NCBI GenBank assembly: GCA_937925595.1
Contig: CALALQ010000407.1
Span: 1 to 36,745 of the forward strand
Length of the DNA stretch: 36,745 nucleotides
Direction: 5' to 3'
From: an uncultured Demequina sp.
Lineage (GTDB): Bacteria; Actinomycetota; Actinomycetes; Actinomycetales; Demequinaceae
Shown in pieces: positions 32,518 to 36,745 of the stretch (position 1 is its first letter; every line of letters starts with the position of its first letter). Below the pieces are notes generated by a model, which saw nothing but the letters and a program-made list of their open reading frames with translations, did no database searches and was not told the DNA's origin. The translations under genes and the position numbers were made by a program.

Positions 32518-32720
32518 GGACAAATAGTTCCACGTGAACCCGTACCCGGGATAGTGACCGGCTGGACATGCGAGAAATGCGCCAACACCGGAATGTAAGC
32601 AAGGGTGGACGGCCTCGCGCGATCAGGCGCCGGTCCGCTGCTCAAACGAACCATCAGATACATGCCGAGAGTAGCGACCTATGCCAGAGTTGTTCTCGAT
32701 CAGACCGGAGGAACGAAGCC

Positions 32721-35507
32721 GTGCAAGACTACCCACTCGAGGAGCTCGGACCGAGAGCGTTTGAGCAGTTGATCGTCGCACTTGCCACCCAAGTAATCGG
32801 ATCAGGCATCGCGGCTTTTGGTTCAGGTCCCGATGGCGGGCGCGAAGCTACCTACAACGGCCGTATCGAGTGGTCCGCTACGGTGAAGAACGACCCGGGC
32901 GCCTGGGATGGATATACAGTCATCCAAGCTAAGCAGAAAGAGCGGGTCGGAAGTCCTTCGGACAACCTTGCCTGGCTATCGAAGCAAGTCGCCGCCGAGC
33001 TCGACGACTGGTTCACTACGGGGTCACCGCGTAATCCCGTTCCCGACTACTTCATTTTCGTCACGAATGTACGACTCTCGAGTCGCACAGGCGGCGGGAT
33101 CGACACGATCGACAGGGTAATCAGGCAGAAGATCGACGAAGCACTTCGGGGCAAAGGCGAAGCGCGGGCCCGCGCCAGAAGAGTTCGGTCCTGGAAGGTC
33201 TGGCATCGAGACCAGTTGATCGCATACCTCAACGCGTACGCAGGGGTCCGGGCAGCCTTCCCTGGGATGCTCACCGCAGGCGACCTTGTCGAGCGCATGG
33301 GTAGCGTCCCGAATCTAGCCGATCCCGCGAAGCTCCAGTCTGTCCTTCTACGCCATGCGGAGTCGGGGCTGCTCGCTGAACGTTGGGTGAACTTCAGCGA
33401 GGCGGGGGGCGTCTCGCGCGCATCCTTGGAAGACGTAGCCGTCGACCTGAGATACGAGACAAGGGGCTCCAGGGATCGCCGCATCATCTCGGCACTGGTC
33501 CGCCGAAGTGATTCCGTACTTAAGGACTCTCATTGGCAATACACACAGCCAAGGCACGTGGTGGTTACCGGACGTGCGGGCAGTGGCAAGTCGACATCTA
33601 TGAAGTTTCTCGCCCAGGTTCTTCGATGCCACTTTCTAGCGGATGAACGCCTAACCGCCTCGGCCGCCGAGTTAAGCACAAAGACCCGGGCGGCCATGGA
33701 CCGCATGGAGGCACCGTGGCCCAAGAACCGGCGATGGCCGATCCGCGTGGACCTCCCTGCGTACGCCGACGCCCGTGGACCCTCGGGAGATAAGGATCTC
33801 GTCCGCTGGATCGCGGAACTAGTCTCGCAACGGGCGGAAGCGGACATTAAACCCTTTGAACTCAGGAGCTGGCTCAATGCTTGGCCAACCGCGTTACTGC
33901 TCGATGGACTTGACGAGGTCACGTCCCCGGAGGTTCGTATACGTGTTCTCGATGAGATCCGTTCGCTTGTTGAGCAACTCGACCGTGCAGATGCAGACTC
34001 GCTGGTAGTTATTACCACGCGCCCGACCGGATACACCGAGAAGATCCTGCCGGAGCAGTTCGTTCAGGTGGACCTTTCTCTCTTGAGCAGCACAGAGGCC
34101 CTGGCATACGGGAGGCTCGTGACCGAGCGTCGTCTGGCTGAAGAACCCGACCGGCGCGACCAAGTCATCACCAAACTCAAAGCGCTCCCGCCGAACTCTG
34201 CTCAAGGGCGCCTGATGGGCACACCGCTTCAAGTCCTAATTATGACCCTCATTCTCGAGCGGTTCGGCGTCCTCCCGCCTGACCGGTACCAGCTCTTCGC
34301 ACGGTATTTCGACACTGTGTTTGACCGCGAAAGCGCAAAGTCGACCACACTCCAACGGTTGTTGACCGAGCACAAGCGCGCGGTCGTCGAGGTCCACGAG
34401 CTCGCGGGTCTTGAACTCCAGAGGGAGTCGGAGACCACTTCCCACGCTCGTGCCCTGCTCACCCAAGAGCGCCTACGAGAACTGGCCCTGAAAACGTTGG
34501 CAAGCATCGGTTTCGACCGCGAGGACGGTCTCCCTCGCATCGCTGACCAGATCGTACAAGCGGCGACCGAGCGCCTTGTCCTGCTGGTCCCGAGCGAAGA
34601 TGACTGCCTGAGTTTCGAGGTGCGAAGTTTGCAGGAATTGATGGCGGCCAACGCGTTGTTCCGCCACCCTGACGACACCCTTGAGAGGAATTTGAGCGCG
34701 ACAGCACACAGCCCGCACTGGCGAAACACGTGGGTGTTTACTGCGGGCAAGGCGTTTGCGGAAGGTTCACATGAACGGAGAGAACTCGTCGTGCGCGTCG
34801 TCGAGCGTGCCGATGCCGTCGGCGACTGGCCAGGCTGGCTATGCCCATCGGGACCAGAGTTGGCCGGCGAACTTCTCGCAGATGGGATGTCCCATTCCGC
34901 ACCGAAGTGGCAAAGTCGGCTCCTGGATGTCGCATTGCGAGCGCTGACAGGCCCCTTACCAGTAGAACTTGGCGCAATCGGAGCCGGACTCAGGGCCGTA
35001 GAGTCCACTCCGCGCGCCGCCGTCGTTGTCAGCAACGCGCTCCGCGACGCACGGGAGGGGACACCAAGGGCGCGCGCCGCCGCTTCAACGCTTGATGAGA
35101 TACTTGGCGAGAGGTCAGACGAAAGAACAGCCTTTGATGATGACTGGGACGACGACTGGGAGCGGATCTCGCTCGCAGACATCCTGCAACCTCATCTTGC
35201 TGGCGCGGGTTACCTTCGCGGTGCGGACGAGCAGGTCGACGCGGCTTTGAAGGAGTGCCACGAGGTCTTCTTCGAGAAAGGGGACAATGGTGTCCCGGTC
35301 GCGAGTCGCGCGGCGTGGCACACATCAATGCCTCGGTTCGCCGATGCGCTTATAGACCCCGTTGCGTCGGAGACTCTGCGCGGCATACTTGGCAGCATTG
35401 GCCCCGCACTGTGGTTTGTTGAGCGCACGGTGGCCCGCATCGCACGATCGACTTTGAGTCGGCGCCCAGCGCTAATCGTCGAGGAGAGTCAAGGTGGCGA
35501 GGGCTGA
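32721..35507 (+). CDS. Nuclease-NACHT STAND NTPase, likely antiphage
   Basis: A 928-residue protein. Residues 10-80 look like an Mrr/PD-(D/E)xK nuclease: E15 (AFEQLIVAL), D38 (GSGPDGGREA) and Q69-x-K71 (VIQAKQKE). A NACHT domain follows, with Walker A GRAGSGKST (284-292), Walker B LLLDGLDEV (D395-E399) and a sensor-like ITTRPTGYT. From about 470 to the end there is an alpha-helical region without clear LRR or TPR signatures, the usual place for ligand sensing. NACHT or AVS-type proteins use such an order to detect phage and trigger the nuclease; the assignment here is by architecture. GTG 32721 follows GGAGGAA by 7 nt; the longer frame upstream is rejected. Below-average GC suggests transfer. 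Confidence 0.88.
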   Translation: MQDYPLEELGPRAFEQLIVALATQVIGSGIAAFGSGPDGGREATYNGRIEWSATVKNDPGAWDGYTVIQAKQKERVGSPSDNLAWLSKQVAAELDDWFTTGSPRNPVPDYFIFVTNVRLSSRTGGGIDTIDRVIRQKIDEALRGKGEARARARRVRSWKVWHRDQLIAYLNAYAGVRAAFPGMLTAGDLVERMGSVPNLADPAKLQSVLLRHAESGLLAERWVNFSEAGGVSRASLEDVAVDLRYETRGSRDRRIISALVRRSDSVLKDSHWQYTQPRHVVVTGRAGSGKSTSMKFLAQVLRCHFLADERLTASAAELSTKTRAAMDRMEAPWPKNRRWPIRVDLPAYADARGPSGDKDLVRWIAELVSQRAEADIKPFELRSWLNAWPTALLLDGLDEVTSPEVRIRVLDEIRSLVEQLDRADADSLVVITTRPTGYTEKILPEQFVQVDLSLLSSTEALAYGRLVTERRLAEEPDRRDQVITKLKALPPNSAQGRLMGTPLQVLIMTLILERFGVLPPDRYQLFARYFDTVFDRESAKSTTLQRLLTEHKRAVVEVHELAGLELQRESETTSHARALLTQERLRELALKTLASIGFDREDGLPRIADQIVQAATERLVLLVPSEDDCLSFEVRSLQELMAANALFRHPDDTLERNLSATAHSPHWRNTWVFTAGKAFAEGSHERRELVVRVVERADAVGDWPGWLCPSGPELAGELLADGMSHSAPKWQSRLLDVALRALTGPLPVELGAIGAGLRAVESTPRAAVVVSNALRDAREGTPRARAAASTLDEILGERSDERTAFDDDWDDDWERISLADILQPHLAGAGYLRGADEQVDAALKECHEVFFEKGDNGVPVASRAAWHTSMPRFADALIDPVASETLRGILGSIGPALWFVERTVARIARSTLSRRPALIVEESQGGEG

Positions 35508-35531
35508 GCATACAGTGTTGCCCTCGCCACC
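35493..35531. terminator. 12-bp perfect stem-loop at the NACHT stop
   Basis: GGTGGCGAGGGC (35493-35504) pairs exactly with GCCCTCGCCACC (35520-35531) around a 15-nt loop that starts with the NACHT stop codon. It lies between convergent genes, 68 bp before the pheT stop, and can terminate from both sides, though no T tract follows. Confidence 0.6.
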
Positions 35532-35598
35532 GCCCCTATCACTTGAGGATCCGCGCCAATATGCGCTTGCCACGCTGCGCTGGATCCTGCCAAGACGC

Positions 35599-36745
35599 CT
35601 ACCGCAGTATGGCTCCAAACGCGCTCTCAGCAACACGGATCAACGCCGTCCTGACGCCGAGCACGTCGTCAGCGGTCAGCGTCCGGTCCGGCGCCCTCAT
35701 CACCACATTTACAGCAACAGACTTCCGCCCCTCGCCCACCTGCGGCCCTTCGTAGACGTCGAACACGCGCACGTCCTCCACGAACTCGTGGCCCGCTCGA
35801 AGCGCCGCCACCAAGTCGCCGGCCGCAACATCGGCGGACACCACAAACGCGAAGTCCTCCTTCGCGAGCGGATGCCCGGCAACCGGCGTCGCGGAAGCAA
35901 TCGCGCCAGCGGTCATGCGCACCAGCGGGTCCAGCACCAGCTCGAACGCCACAGTCCGGGCCGGCAGGCCCAGAGTCTCGAGCACGCGCGGATGCATCTC
36001 CCCCGCCACGCCAATGAGCTTGTCGCCAACGAACAGCGCCGCGCAACGGCCAGGGTGGAAAGGCGCGTACTGCTCAGCACGCACCTCCAACTCAACGCCA
36101 ACCACACTGGCGACGCGCTGGGCAGCCGCCACAGCGTCGGCCCACGTGTAGGGCACCGCAGGGCCGGACCAGTCGGCAACCTCGCGAGCGCCCGTCATGA
36201 TCGCGGCCACGCGTCGGGGCTGGTCGCCGAGCGCCTCATCGAGCCGCGCCACCTCGTCCGGCGAGATGAACTCGCCCTCAACGTGCGCAGGAACCTCGCC
36301 CATGCGAGAGGCGCGGTAGACGCGTCCCACCTCGTAAACCGCCACATCCTGAGCTCCTCGCGAGAGGTTGACGCGCACCGCATCCACCAGCGTGGCCATG
36401 AGCGACGTGCGCAGCAGCGGCAGGTCCGCGCTCAGCGGGTTCGCGAGGCGCACCACGTCGCGGCGGATGTCCTCTGACGGGATCTGTAACTCGTCGAGGC
36501 GTGCCGGCGACATGAACGGATACGTCAGCACCTCGGTGAGGCCGGCCTCCGCAAGCGTGCGCGCGACCGTTGACCGCACGGCCTGATCGTGCGTGTAGCC
36601 GCGGCCAGGAGGCGCCACGGGCAGCACCGACGGCAGGTTCTCGTAGCCGTGCAGGCGCCCAACCTCTTCCACCAGGTTGATGGGCGACTCGAGGTCCGGG
36701 CCCCACGTGGGCGGCGTCACGAGCAGAATCTCGCCGTCGCGATCG
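35599..36745 (-). CDS. pheT: Phenylalanyl-tRNA synthetase beta subunit PheT (5' part outside window)
   Basis: The C-terminal ~380 residues of PheT, which with PheS charges tRNA-Phe. Visible parts: the end of the B5 domain (VTPPTWGPDLESPINLVEEVGRLHGYENLP), the catalytic-like core domain (TYPFMSPARLDELQ, LRTSLMATLVDAVRVNLSRG) and the FDX-ACB anticodon-binding domain at the end (LAKEDFAFVVSADVAAGDLV ... SVAVNVVMRAPDRTLTADDV). The gene runs off the right end; the start and the tRNA-binding domain are not seen. It has the same orientation as argCJB at the far end of the window, and in many actinobacteria these genes are adjacent. Confidence 0.97.
   Translation of the reverse strand, partial: DRDGEILLVTPPTWGPDLESPINLVEEVGRLHGYENLPSVLPVAPPGRGYTHDQAVRSTVARTLAEAGLTEVLTYPFMSPARLDELQIPSEDIRRDVVRLANPLSADLPLLRTSLMATLVDAVRVNLSRGAQDVAVYEVGRVYRASRMGEVPAHVEGEFISPDEVARLDEALGDQPRRVAAIMTGAREVADWSGPAVPYTWADAVAAAQRVASVVGVELEVRAEQYAPFHPGRCAALFVGDKLIGVAGEMHPRVLETLGLPARTVAFELVLDPLVRMTAGAIASATPVAGHPLAKEDFAFVVSADVAAGDLVAALRAGHEFVEDVRVFDVYEGPQVGEGRKSVAVNVVMRAPDRTLTADDVLGVRTALIRVAESAFGAILR

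Larger units (their letters stand above)
1623..36142. repeat. Iterated word GGCCGACGCTG, dispersed on both strands
   Basis: By eye I count 25 copies of CGACGCTG or its complement CAGCGTCG. Twelve extend to GGCCGACGCTG: 1623, 7000, 7216, 12018, 14163, 16751, 20822, 27460, 28915, 29145, 30907, 36132 (the pair 28915/30907 is a duplication). Others: 3743, 6111, 9695, 14705, 18316, 18368, 19920, 21170, 21608, 23078, 24640, 25498, 28074. Five carry CCACAGCGTCGG or its complement (9692, 16753, 18365, 24640, 36129), two of them between genes or in a terminator. In genes they fall in different frames (ADA, ASA, SDA, PTL, PSVG), so codon use does not explain them. No copy lies between 30918 and 36128. 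Confidence 0.75.

Noticed and set aside
34885..34897. Another copy of the 19-bp repeat (TGTCCCATT)
   Set aside because: Only nine bases match, inside the NACHT gene; a chance hit.

Overview
The window is chromosomal DNA from a high-GC actinobacterium. The evidence is the argC-argJ-argB order, GTG starts, Pro/Ser/Thr-rich lipoproteins, Rv2578c-like radical SAM protein, tandem DUF202 proteins and many probable leaderless promoters (TANNNT followed 6-7 nt later by the start codon). A Micrococcales relative is my best guess; genus is not readable. Both ends are cut inside genes: argB runs off the left end and pheT off the right, both on the minus strand. In many actinobacteria pheS-pheT-argC-argJ-argB are adjacent. 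Here about 32.5 kb separates pheT from argC, which suggests an interrupted ancestral block.

Left to right: (1) 1-3.1 kb, argCJB arginine genes behind a promoter with an ARG-box-like operator. (2) 3.1-8.4 kb, a GNAT acetyltransferase, a 14-TM drug exporter, an HhH protein, an NAD-binding epimerase and two lipoproteins. (3) 8.4-11.3 kb, a manganese module (mntR, convergent mntH with a perfect 18-bp palindrome on its start codon) and an APH-type kinase. (4) 11.3-13.1 kb, small ORFs, a DUF202 pair and a five-copy 41-bp-spaced repeat cluster. (5) 13.1-20.4 kb, an SDR, a radical SAM/SplB-like gene with an excellent LexA box, a DUF4914-like P-loop protein, YdeI-like, kinase, acetyltransferase, NmrA-like and lipoprotein genes. 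(6) 20.4-29.3 kb, a minus-strand block rich in secreted products: a decayed and an intact RCC1 gene, DEAD-box helicase, ECF sigma factor with membrane partner, two secreted proteins, a membrane zincin and a sugar-dehydrogenase lipoprotein. (7) 29.3-35.5 kb, an accessory region: VapBC, a lipoprotein, a decayed duplicate of the dehydrogenase gene, then a RelA/SpoT-domain protein divergent from a 928-residue nuclease-NACHT protein, a likely defence module. (8) pheT.

Two signals cross the gene map. The word GGCCGACGCTG (core CGACGCTG, either strand) occurs about 25 times in 36.7 kb, roughly ten times more often than I expect by base composition, in several reading frames and between genes; its longest gap coincides with the RelA/NACHT module. 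The repeated promoter-to-start geometry indicates that leaderless transcription is common in this genome. No tRNA, rRNA, CRISPR array or intact transposase was seen.
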